From positions 1-13,839 of the forward strand of contig JAPKXT010000184.1 of assembly GCA_026394695.1 (NCBI GenBank): a stretch of 13,839 nucleotides of DNA, written 5' to 3'. Positions 1 to 6,766 of the stretch are shown here, piece after piece. The stretch comes from Methanoregula sp. (GTDB lineage Archaea; Halobacteriota; Methanomicrobia; Methanomicrobiales; Methanospirillaceae). The position numbers and the translations under genes are program-made. Below the pieces are notes generated by a model. That model searched no databases. It saw nothing but the letters and a program-made list of their open reading frames with translations, and had not been told where the DNA came from. Numbering within the stretch: position 1 is the stretch's first letter; each line of letters begins with the position of its first letter.

Positions 1-240
1 GCTGCCCACGAGATCGCCATGGCTGTTGCAGGACAGAACGTCAAGGGCTGCTTCATGACCAAGGAATGGGAGAAATACATCCCGATCGTTGCCAGCGCTC
101 ATGAAATGATGCGTGCAGCAGCAGTTCTTTGTGACGAAGCCCGCGAGCTCGAGAAGGCAGGCGACAGCATTCTGCGCCAGGCCCACAAGAAAGACGGCAC
201 GCTTGTCGCCAAGAAGAAACTCGTTGCAAAGTTTGAGTAA
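1..240 (+). CDS. mtd: F420-dependent methylene-H4MPT dehydrogenase, C-terminal part
   Basis: This is the 3' end of the gene for the cytoplasmic enzyme that reversibly reduces methenyl-H4MPT to methylene-H4MPT with reduced F420, a central step of CO2-reducing methanogenesis. The reading frame is open from base 1, so the gene begins upstream of the window; only the last 79 residues are visible. The stretch YIPIVASAHEMMRAAA followed by DEARELEK and a C-terminal DGTLVAKKKL segment matches what I remember of the end of Methanopyrus Mtd (YVPIVASAHEMMRKAA, DEARELEK). The stop is TAA and a T-rich terminator follows at once. The next gene converges on it from the other strand. The family call is firm; I cannot check the F420 or pterin contacts because the N-terminal part is missing. 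Confidence 0.93.
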   Translation, partial: AAHEIAMAVAGQNVKGCFMTKEWEKYIPIVASAHEMMRAAAVLCDEARELEKAGDSILRQAHKKDGTLVAKKKLVAKFE

Positions 241-268
241 ATTTTTCCCCTTTTTTATTTTTTATTCC
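241..268 (+). terminator. T-rich terminator after mtd
   Basis: Three T-runs (TTTTT, TTTTTT, TTTTTT) start right behind the mtd stop codon, the usual form of an archaeal terminator. A short near-palindrome, GGAAAATTTCC at 270-280, lies between this tract and the end of the convergent gene at 297 and might serve that gene too, but it has no T-run on the minus strand. Confidence 0.7.
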
Positions 269-296
269 CGGAAAATTTCCGAGGTCTTTATCCAGC

Positions 297-1226
297 TTAC
301 CGGCATCCGTTCCGGTAGTATCGCCCGAGTTCTTCCGGCAGCGTGAGGATTACCGGTTCGAGATGCAGGCGCTCCATGAAGGCAGAGTCACTTGTTGATG
401 ATATATTGGGATTTATCCGGGAGATGATGGAACAGAACGCACGAAATTCACAACTCGCATTTTTTTTATCAAAAAATATCGACATGTTAAATGCGTGTGT
501 ACCTAATTTTTTATACAGGGTAAGCACTTCAAGAATCCCCAGTGCGAGGGAGTCCACATAACTTTCCACCTCATCGAGCGAAGTAACCGGGAGATACCCC
601 CTCACCTCGCGTTCCCCTACCGGTACCGCGTGTGCAGACCAGAGGATCTCATCGCAAAAGAGATACCGATCTGATGATCGCTCCTCTTCTCTTACTGCAT
701 CCCAGTAATTTTTACCGGTTTTCCCGCGATACTGTTCGCACGCAAACCGGTACCGCTCGATCATCAGCGGGGGGCGTCGATCAGAAATTCCCTGCATGTG
801 AGGATGGACGAGACTCGCCCCGGCAGACGGAAGAAAATTCCAGTTGATGCTGGGATAGCCGTCAAAACTCTGGAGGGATTCAACCTGTGCAGCAAGAGCA
901 TCCACAACCTGCTGGTGCGTGAATGCATCCACGCTGTGCTCTTTTGTGATTACCGTTACCGTATGCCAATCGCCAAACGGAAACATGTTGGGGAATGTGA
1001 CACTCTCCCCGCGGATAATATGGTTTTTGTCGGCAAATGTGGGAGTTACAGAAAAAATGCGGTCCCGGCAGAACGGGCATCCTTCTCTACTATCTGGCAG
1101 GGACAATACCTGATCAATATGCCTTTTCAATCGCTCCGGACTGATCCGGCACCGAAGACCGGTAAAATGCTCCTCGCGGTGCTGTAATATCCCTTTTTCT
1201 GTGGCAACTTCAGAAACGGCAAACAT
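297..1226 (-). CDS. GalT-like HIT-superfamily nucleotidyltransferase
   Basis: This 309-residue protein resembles galactose-1-phosphate uridylyltransferases, which move a nucleoside monophosphate between a sugar-1-phosphate and a nucleotide sugar or pyrophosphate through a uridylyl-histidine intermediate. Visible motifs are a zinc-type CPFC at residues 50-53, the block VTFPNMFPF near 76-84, and an HPHMQ active-site motif at 141-145, where GalT normally has HPHGQ; His143 would be the nucleophile. A second-half segment AFNMSIFF near 245-252 fits the repeated HIT half. The start is ATG, preceded by AGGA seven bases upstream. It lies 162 bases downstream of mer on the same strand, behind a probable terminator, and converges on mtd. 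The true substrate is uncertain: galactose-1-phosphate, glucose-1-phosphate or an ADP-sugar are all possible, so I give no gene symbol. Confidence 0.75.
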   Translation of the reverse strand: MFAVSEVATEKGILQHREEHFTGLRCRISPERLKRHIDQVLSLPDSREGCPFCRDRIFSVTPTFADKNHIIRGESVTFPNMFPFGDWHTVTVITKEHSVDAFTHQQVVDALAAQVESLQSFDGYPSINWNFLPSAGASLVHPHMQGISDRRPPLMIERYRFACEQYRGKTGKNYWDAVREEERSSDRYLFCDEILWSAHAVPVGEREVRGYLPVTSLDEVESYVDSLALGILEVLTLYKKLGTHAFNMSIFFDKKNASCEFRAFCSIISRINPNISSTSDSAFMERLHLEPVILTLPEELGRYYRNGCR

Positions 1227-1308
1227 ACCCTGTCCTGATTATAGTATCATATCTGATAACATAGTCGTTTGCATATCAGGTTCGGTTTCGTATTACACAA
1301 CGAAATTT

Positions 1309-1384
1309 AAAAAAAAAGAGAATTTTTTCTATCTGCCAAGGCAATGTTGGCGTATCAGGCTGTATCCGGTATGGTATCGGATAC
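1309..1384 (-). terminator. mer terminator: inverted repeat plus T9
   Basis: Just past the mer stop, positions 1362-1371 and 1375-1384 form a 10-base inverted repeat (GTATCCGGTA / TATCGGATAC, one non-complementary position) with a 3-base loop. Further downstream on the minus strand comes a run of nine T (1309-1317). The T-run alone would suffice for archaeal termination; the hairpin may stabilise the mRNA end. Confidence 0.6.
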
Positions 1385-1388
1385 GGGA

Positions 1389-2378
1389 TTATACGACGTA
1401 CTTGCCGAGCAGGCGGATAGAGTTGGTCATGTCGGGACCGAGTGGTGAGCCAAAGATGATCTGGGTGACGCCAGTCTTTGTCAGCTCAGCACACTTTGCC
1501 TTGACCATTTCAGGGGTTCCTGCAATGGTGAATGCATCGATCTCTTTGTCACTGACGAGTTCCCCCACCGTCTTGAAGTCGAACTTGCCGAGTGCTACCT
1601 TGATCTTTGCCACATTGGCGAGGTCAAGACCATGGCGGGTGAGCAGTGCTTCCGGAGAGCCGGCGGCGATGAATGCGGCAACAATCTTTGCAGCGTTCCT
1701 TGCCTTCTTCTCACTCTGGTCGATCGACATTGCCGTGTATGCACCGACATCGAAGTTCTTCTTGCCAGCGGCATCGCTTGCCTTCTTGATAATCGGGATA
1801 GCGATGTGGAAGTCCTTCGGGTTGGATGCGTTGATCAGCGCACCGTCGCCGACCTTTCCGGCGAGCTCAAGAACCTTGGGCCCCTGTGCACCGATGTAGA
1901 TCGGGACTCCCTTCTTCTTGTCAGGGAGGGTGACACCGGTCAGCTTCGCACCATCGTAGTCAAAGAACGTCATGCCGGACTTGTTCACCTGTTCACCGGC
2001 ACAGAGCTTTCGGATCTGCACGACTGCCTCTTCGAGGCGGGCGACTGGCTTCTCACCTTGGATAGCGATCTTCGGGAGCGTTGAGAGGTCACCGGGTCCG
2101 ATACCGAGTACAGCACGGCCATCAGACATCTCGTTCAATGTGCAGAAGAACGATGCCATGGCTGCCGGCGTGTCAGTGAATGCGTTCATGATGCCCGGGC
2201 CCATCTTAAGGGTCGTGGTCGCCTGCGCAATCGCGGCGAGAGTGGGGTAGCAGTGGCGGTTGTTGTAGTGGTTAGTGATCCATGCGAAATCTATGTCTTT
2301 TGACTCTGCAAGTTTACAGAAGTTGACAACTTGCTTTACATTGACATTTCCTGGTACAAATTCAATTCCATATGTCAA
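1389..2378 (-). CDS. mer: F420-dependent methylene-H4MPT reductase
   Basis: Mer reduces methylene-H4MPT to methyl-H4MPT with F420H2 in the cytoplasm, the step directly after Mtd in CO2-reducing methanogenesis. It belongs to the bacterial luciferase-like TIM-barrel family. The 329-residue length is normal. Diagnostic stretches are the N-terminal YGIEFVP, WITNHYNNRHCYPTL at residues 33-47, GPGIMNAFTDTPAAMA at 60-75 and GIGPGDLSTLPKIAI at 92-106. The start is TTG at 2378: it puts the family's conserved first residues (M-x-Y/F-G-I-E-F) at the N-terminus and has GAGGTG eight bases upstream, while the only nearby upstream ATG runs into a stop after two codons. A TATA-like box lies further upstream. 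It is divergent to the tubulin-like gene. Identification is firm. Confidence 0.96.
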   Translation of the reverse strand: MTYGIEFVPGNVNVKQVVNFCKLAESKDIDFAWITNHYNNRHCYPTLAAIAQATTTLKMGPGIMNAFTDTPAAMASFFCTLNEMSDGRAVLGIGPGDLSTLPKIAIQGEKPVARLEEAVVQIRKLCAGEQVNKSGMTFFDYDGAKLTGVTLPDKKKGVPIYIGAQGPKVLELAGKVGDGALINASNPKDFHIAIPIIKKASDAAGKKNFDVGAYTAMSIDQSEKKARNAAKIVAAFIAAGSPEALLTRHGLDLANVAKIKVALGKFDFKTVGELVSDKEIDAFTIAGTPEMVKAKCAELTKTGVTQIIFGSPLGPDMTNSIRLLGKYVV

Positions 2379-2386
2379 GGGTTATT

Positions 2387-2425
2387 CACCTCATGGAGTA
2401 TTACTGTCCACGCATTTAAATAAAT
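2387..2425 (-). promoter_or_regulatory. mer promoter and ribosome-binding site
   Basis: On the minus strand ATTTATTTAAAT (2414-2425) is a good archaeal TATA-like box. About 25 bases downstream of its centre would be the transcript start near 2395, followed immediately by GAGGTG (2387-2392), eight bases from the TTG start. The leader would therefore be only about 15-20 bases. Confidence 0.6.
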
Positions 2426-2850
2426 TATCATTTTGCGTTGACCCTTTTGTGCTATCCGCTCAAAATATGCCCATTTTACCGTTTTTTTCCAAGGGGATCT
2501 GGCTTTGGGATCCTGAAGCGAAGGAGAACGCACCGGGATATGCACATTTCATCGTCCCTTTGGCGTTTTTCTCCATCACACCAATTCAATAATCATTTGA
2601 TTCCCTTAAAAGATACGCAGGGATTTAAAGGTATAACGACGGTATCTCACCAGAAACGTACTTTTTCGGCTTTTTTAACTTTTTATCAGTGTCGGTTTTT
2701 TATGTCAGGGTTACACTATTTTTAATTAAAGAGATTCCAACCTGGTATTCCCCATTACAAAGCCATACACTATAAGATATTGAACCTCCAGCAAGTAATA
2801 GTACATTAAGGGGATAGGAGACTCTCTACGATTTAAATCAGGATTGATAC
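2426..2850. promoter_or_regulatory. Divergent intergenic region mer / tubulin-like gene
   Basis: About 425 bases hold no convincing gene. Open frames here (for example 2438-2725 on +) have no family resemblance and no ribosome site, so I treat them as chance. For the rightward gene the best TATA-like element is ACTATAAGATAT near 2769-2780, which would give a leader of about 45-50 bases; TTTAAAT at 2832-2838 is too close to the start to serve. AGGA at 2840-2843 is a weak ribosome site seven bases before the ATG. Several T-runs (TTTTTTT at about 2480-2487, TTTTTT around 2655-2700) point rightward. The region is long for an archaeal divergent promoter, but I recognise no RNA gene in it. Confidence 0.4.
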
Positions 2851-5247
2851 ATGCGCATACTTGCATTAGGATTAGGCGGCGCAGGCTGCAGGATAGTCAA
2901 CAGTCTATATACGACTGATCGACTCAGCAGTAAAGTTGCATGCGTCCAGGCACTCGCAATCGATGTACATGCGGATACATTATCTCAGCTGGGGGGTCTG
3001 CCAGAGAGCGCAAAACTATTTTTCCCACCGCTTGACCCGGGCATTCATTCGGAAGAGGAAGGAGACACTCAGACAGCAACAATTGATATTGGTGAGATTG
3101 TTGCACGTATCCAGAATATTGTGAGTGGCGAGACTGATGCAATCTTTGTGTGTTGCGGGCTTGGCGGCAGCATGGTGGATATTGCACCGCACGTCATCGC
3201 TAAACTTCGTGCAACTGTTGCAGAGCCGATCTTTGGTCTTGTCACTCTTCCCTGTCTTGCTGAAGGTGAGCGTCATTCAGCAAAAGCAGCAGATGATATC
3301 GAAATGCTTTCGCCCCTTCTTGACGGGGTCATCCTCTTTGATAATGAAACCTGGTATAAAAAAACCAAAGCACAACGATCATCCCTCGTAAAAAAAGAGA
3401 AGGGACTCGCTGAAAAACTCGGGTTTAAGAAAAGTGAGCCAGAGATTTCTCCGGTCATTGCCACCTATTTACTCTTAAACGAGGCAATTGTCAGAAGGAT
3501 CAGCCTGATCCTGAGAGCCGGGGAGTTCAAGGCAGATGGTGGGCTTGATCTCGCGGAGATTGTACTGGATTCAGGGGAGGTGCTCAATACAATGAAGGGA
3601 ATGGGGTATATTACCATCGGGTATGCGGTTGAGCGTCTCCCCCACAATCCATTAAGTTTCTTAACCAACTGGCGCCCAACCGGTTTTTTTGCTGATGAGC
3701 ATATAAAGAAAGCCTCACGGATCGTCGACCTTGCAAAGCAGGCGATCTATCACGAGATTTCAACTCCCTGTGATATGACGAGCGCGCACAAGGCGTTGGT
3801 TCTCATCGCCGGTCCATCGCATGAACTCTCATTGAAAGGATATATGACGGTGCGTAAATGGATTGACCGGAGTATTGCCGGACTGGAAACCCGATCCGGG
3901 GATTATCCTGTGATGAATACAAAAAATGTGGCAATTATTATCATGCTCTCGGGTCTTGAAAATATTCCCCGCATTACCGAACTCAAAGAAATCCAGAGCC
4001 AGTACAAATCCAGTCATCAGGATCGTTTTACAGCAATAAAGCAATCAGACTCCGGTACAATCATCATGTCTGAAGAGTCCGGAGTCCGCAGTGGAGCCGT
4101 GGTAACTTCAACCAGACGAGATGAAAAGAATTTGAAAGATGAGATGCTTGTTTTGCCAGTTAAGGCATATAAAAATGATGACCCCGTCAAGCACGCCGGG
4201 GAAAGCTATTCGCATCAGACAGAGGAAATTGATACATTTGGATCTGAGGAACCCCAACGCGCACTACCTCCCCAGAATAGATTACCACTGAAAACCGAAC
4301 CAGATTCAACGGATAGTATAAAAAAGACCGCTCGTGTTTTCACAACCAGACCTCATACTGCTCATGAGGTCTCATCCCAGGTACAGGTAAATGAAACTGG
4401 CACGCTACCAGTAATTGCAAGTACTCCTGAACCACGGCATCGGGTCATTGTGGCCCGTGAAAATAATAATAAAACCACGCAACCTGCACCCGGGAGTTCT
4501 GCCCCGGTATCATCAGTTCATGGAACATCACAAAACAATAAATCCTCCCATGATACAGATTCCCGGGGGTCTGACGAAAAACATTCCCCCCATTCCAGCG
4601 ATGACCGATTGAGGACTAAGGAGACAGAACGGCAGAGAATTGAGAGAGAATTGCAACGACAACGAATAATGGCAATCTCTGGTCGTACGCCAAAGACAGG
4701 CCCTGGGGTGTCAGCACATCCCGCACACTCTGCTGAAATCATCAGATTAAAACGGGAAATTTCAGAAAATAAGCCATACAAAGATGCGGGTGAACCCACG
4801 ACTCCGGTTGAAATCGAGCACCAGGTACAGGAGAAAAGAACGGTTATCCTGCAAAAAAAGAAGGTGCATCCAGCAATGCAGGAGGAAAATATTCCTGCGG
4901 ATAAGAATGAGAATGCCTATGTCGATAATGATGATCTCTCAATAATAACACGTCCTGATGTAAATTCCCGGCAACCCGGTTCTGAAGACTTGAAAATCGG
5001 CATTAAGAATTCTGCTTATAAATCAAAGGACACGATTTTTGAGGGAAAAGGCATTCATAAGATGGCTGCTCACCAGGTACGGGATTCGGCACTTATGCAT
5101 ACGGATCTAAAATCGAAAAAAACTCATGGAGAATCAAAGGCTGGTGAGAGTGAACCGGGAAGTGCTCATCAAAGTACGGAATCAACTGATTCGTCCGGTA
5201 GGCGCGAGAGAAAAACTCAAAAAAAGGATGATCTCTCCTGGATTTGA
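2851..5247 (+). CDS. Divergent FtsZ/tubulin-superfamily protein with long disordered tail
   Basis: This 798-residue protein has an FtsZ/tubulin-like core (about 1-390) and a charged, low-complexity tail (about 395-798). Core motifs align with FtsZ: T1 loop GLGGAGCRIVN at 7-17 (FtsZ GVGGAGGNAVN), AIDVHADTL at 36-44 (FtsZ NTDAQAL), GLVTLPCLAEGER at 129-141, the helix-H7/T7 region GGLDLAEIVLDSGEV at 230-244 followed by MGYITIGYA, and a C-domain strand KALVLIAGPSHELSL at 314-328. The FtsZ T4 signature GGGTGTG reads GGSMVDI at 105-111, so phosphate binding may be weak or altered. A lysine-rich insert (about 169-196) lies between the T6 and H7 regions. The tail is rich in S, T, E, K, P and H, with a predicted short coiled coil around 587-612, and ends DDLSWI. 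I infer a filament-forming or scaffold protein related to FtsZ/CetZ but distinct from both; function unknown. It is monocistronic and its stop abuts the stop of nrpR. Confidence 0.8.
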   Translation: MRILALGLGGAGCRIVNSLYTTDRLSSKVACVQALAIDVHADTLSQLGGLPESAKLFFPPLDPGIHSEEEGDTQTATIDIGEIVARIQNIVSGETDAIFVCCGLGGSMVDIAPHVIAKLRATVAEPIFGLVTLPCLAEGERHSAKAADDIEMLSPLLDGVILFDNETWYKKTKAQRSSLVKKEKGLAEKLGFKKSEPEISPVIATYLLLNEAIVRRISLILRAGEFKADGGLDLAEIVLDSGEVLNTMKGMGYITIGYAVERLPHNPLSFLTNWRPTGFFADEHIKKASRIVDLAKQAIYHEISTPCDMTSAHKALVLIAGPSHELSLKGYMTVRKWIDRSIAGLETRSGDYPVMNTKNVAIIIMLSGLENIPRITELKEIQSQYKSSHQDRFTAIKQSDSGTIIMSEESGVRSGAVVTSTRRDEKNLKDEMLVLPVKAYKNDDPVKHAGESYSHQTEEIDTFGSEEPQRALPPQNRLPLKTEPDSTDSIKKTARVFTTRPHTAHEVSSQVQVNETGTLPVIASTPEPRHRVIVARENNNKTTQPAPGSSAPVSSVHGTSQNNKSSHDTDSRGSDEKHSPHSSDDRLRTKETERQRIERELQRQRIMAISGRTPKTGPGVSAHPAHSAEIIRLKREISENKPYKDAGEPTTPVEIEHQVQEKRTVILQKKKVHPAMQEENIPADKNENAYVDNDDLSIITRPDVNSRQPGSEDLKIGIKNSAYKSKDTIFEGKGIHKMAAHQVRDSALMHTDLKSKKTHGESKAGESEPGSAHQSTESTDSSGRRERKTQKKDDLSWI

Positions 5248-6204
5248 TCAGTTGATCTCCATCACTTTTGAAAACTGAATATTGCCAGCACCAATCTCAG
5301 TAGTAATCTCAATATTGTGTTCTACGGTATTTCCAATATAATTCAGACCACTGAAGGCAACTATCGAGATGCGAAAGGGATTCACGGGCAGGTTAAATAC
5401 CTGATTTCCCATGGCTATGGGAAAAACAAAGCCGCATCCATTCATGTGGCGGATTGTTTCCTCGACGTTCTTTTTCGCAAAACACGGGACTTCACGGACA
5501 TTTGCCAGTGCAATACCGGATTTTGATTGTGTGAAACCTGAGATCGAGGTGAGTCCTGAAGAGATGAAAAGTTCGAGGGGGTCGATGGTTGTTCCACGGT
5601 AACCAATGAGATCTTTGAACTGCTTTGGAGTACCCTGCTCTATTTCAAGACGCCCCCCAAAGGCCATTTTTACCGGTATACCATTTCTTTGGAAAACACC
5701 ATCCATGGTGATACTACAGATAGTAATAAACCCTACTGATCCTGATGGGATACGCGGGTCACGTTCGATAATTCGGTACGAGTTAAAGAAGCCGCAACCT
5801 GCTTTCGCGACCTCATCAAATGCGGATTTTACTTTTTCAAATGACTCTATGGGGACAATAGAGAGATTGTAAGCAACATCACCAGTACTCGTTGCCGGAT
5901 CAAACGTACTCCGGTATGCTAAGCGTTCAAGTTTTGATATGATAAAACCGATCCGGTCATCAACGAGGGCATTATCCGTCTCATCCAATCCGGCCCTTGT
6001 CAATACTCTGCCCTGATTGCCGATTTTTTTCGTAAACCCCATTGTGTCAAGGTAACTGAGATAGTACTGGACCGCCCGGTCACTGAGGACAAAACCCCGT
6101 TCGGCCATCAGTTCCGAGAGTCGTTTTGCTCCGACCGGATCCTGATGTTCTTTAAGGATGCGAAGAATCTCAATATATTTTCTTTCTGTACGGATCATGT
6201 TCAC
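5248..6204 (-). CDS. nrpR: NrpR-type transcriptional regulator, one effector domain
   Basis: NrpR represses nitrogen-assimilation genes in methanogens and is released from DNA by 2-oxoglutarate. Residues about 1-70 form a winged-helix domain (EILRILKEHQDPVGAKRLSEL, then SDRAVQYYLSYLDTMGFTKKI), closely patterned like known NrpR N-termini. Residues about 80-318 form a single NrpR/DUF128 effector domain. The Methanococcus protein carries two such domains; single-domain versions with a separate partner are known in other methanogens, so a second subunit may be encoded elsewhere. The start is ambiguous: GTG at 6204 overlaps the upstream stop in GTGA with GGAGG four bases away, and ATG at 6198 has the same GGAGG ten bases away. 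Either implies translational coupling to the upstream gene. I see no clear GGAA-N6-TTCC operator in the window. Confidence 0.85.
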   Translation of the reverse strand: MNMIRTERKYIEILRILKEHQDPVGAKRLSELMAERGFVLSDRAVQYYLSYLDTMGFTKKIGNQGRVLTRAGLDETDNALVDDRIGFIISKLERLAYRSTFDPATSTGDVAYNLSIVPIESFEKVKSAFDEVAKAGCGFFNSYRIIERDPRIPSGSVGFITICSITMDGVFQRNGIPVKMAFGGRLEIEQGTPKQFKDLIGYRGTTIDPLELFISSGLTSISGFTQSKSGIALANVREVPCFAKKNVEETIRHMNGCGFVFPIAMGNQVFNLPVNPFRISIVAFSGLNYIGNTVEHNIEITTEIGAGNIQFSKVMEIN

Positions 6205-6638
6205 TTGGCCTCCACCGCTCCACGGCTATCCTGATAACGTCCCGAATAACTCTGGTTGCTCTCCCGCACTTCGTGAAAGATCATCTGTACCACCCGATCA
6301 TTCTTCCTGATAAAAAGATCATCATTTCCCAGATTGGTCAGGCAGAGGGTGAATTGTCCGCGAAATCCCGGATCGACAAAACCTGCGCCCAGAAGAACAC
6401 CCCGCCGCCCAAACGAAGAGCGGCAGCGGAGTGTTCCAGCAAGATCCCGGGGGAGTTCAACCCATTCAAGGGTTGGGACAAGCGTACAGGTTCCCCGTGG
6501 CAGGAGGATGTCCCCGGCAGAACGAAGATCGTAGGACGCTGGTTGCTGGGACTCACTACTATAAGGAGTTATGACAAGGGTTCCCAATGTACCCTCACGG
6601 TTGAGGCAGCGGACAATCTCAGGTGCGGATAAAATCAT
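6201..6638 (-). CDS. dCTP deaminase/dUTPase-family protein lacking the deaminase glutamate
   Basis: This 145-residue protein belongs to the trimeric dUTPase/dCTP deaminase fold, which feeds dUMP to thymidylate synthesis and keeps uracil out of DNA. Motifs: QPASYDLRSAG at 32-42, CRSSFGRRG at 72-80, GFVDPGFRG at 86-94, VVQMIFHEV at 116-124 and the C-terminal lid YSGRYQDSRG at 131-140. In dCTP deaminases the strand after DPGFxG reads TLEL/TLEI, with Glu activating the water; here it reads TLCL with Cys99. The Asp used by dUTPases (Asp89) is kept. I therefore infer a dUTPase or dCTP/dUTP pyrophosphatase rather than a deaminase, though automatic annotation will probably say dCTP deaminase. It is shorter than typical Dcd (about 190). 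It overlaps nrpR by four bases. No ribosome site is visible; a TATA-like box about 26 bases upstream suggests a leaderless mRNA. Confidence 0.82.
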   Translation of the reverse strand: MILSAPEIVRCLNREGTLGTLVITPYSSESQQPASYDLRSAGDILLPRGTCTLVPTLEWVELPRDLAGTLRCRSSFGRRGVLLGAGFVDPGFRGQFTLCLTNLGNDDLFIRKNDRVVQMIFHEVRESNQSYSGRYQDSRGAVEAK

Positions 6639-6658
6639 TCATTAGATTATCGGTAGAA

Positions 6659-6672
6659 AATACTTAATATCT
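6659..6672. promoter_or_regulatory. Shared TATA-like box between dcd/dut gene and tRNA-Arg
   Basis: The 56-base gap between the divergent dcd/dut-family gene (start 6638) and the tRNA (5' end 6695) holds one AT-rich element, AATACTTAATATCT. Its centre is about 27 bases from the ATG and about 29 bases from the tRNA 5' end, proper TATA distances in both directions. A single element may thus serve both genes, which would make the protein mRNA leaderless. Confidence 0.5.
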
Positions 6673-6694
6673 TTTGATGTAAAAGAGAAGAGAA

Positions 6695-6766
6695 GGATCC
6701 ATGGGGTAGAGGATATCCTCTTGGGCTTCGAACCCAAGGACGCGGGTTCGATTCCCGCTGGGTCCG
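6695..6766 (+). tRNA. tRNA-Arg (anticodon TCG)
   Basis: A full cloverleaf can be folded by eye. The acceptor stem GGATCCA pairs with TGGGTCC (one G-U), the D arm has a GGGT/ATCC stem with the G-G pair in its loop, the anticodon stem TTGGG/CCCAA encloses the loop CTTCGAA, and the T arm is GCGGG-TTCGATT-CCCGC. The anticodon TCG is at 6728-6730 and reads CGA/CGN arginine codons. The discriminator base is G and CCA is not encoded. There is no intron. A T6 run follows directly. Length is 72 bases. Confidence 0.96.

Noticed and set aside
269..281. GGAA-N3-TTCC as an NrpR operator
   Set aside because: Spacing is 3 instead of about 6, and it lies between two gene ends, not in a promoter.
2438..2725. 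95-codon open frame in the mer/tubulin-like gap
   Set aside because: No ribosome site, no family likeness, and odd composition; it overlaps the mer promoter region. Probably chance.
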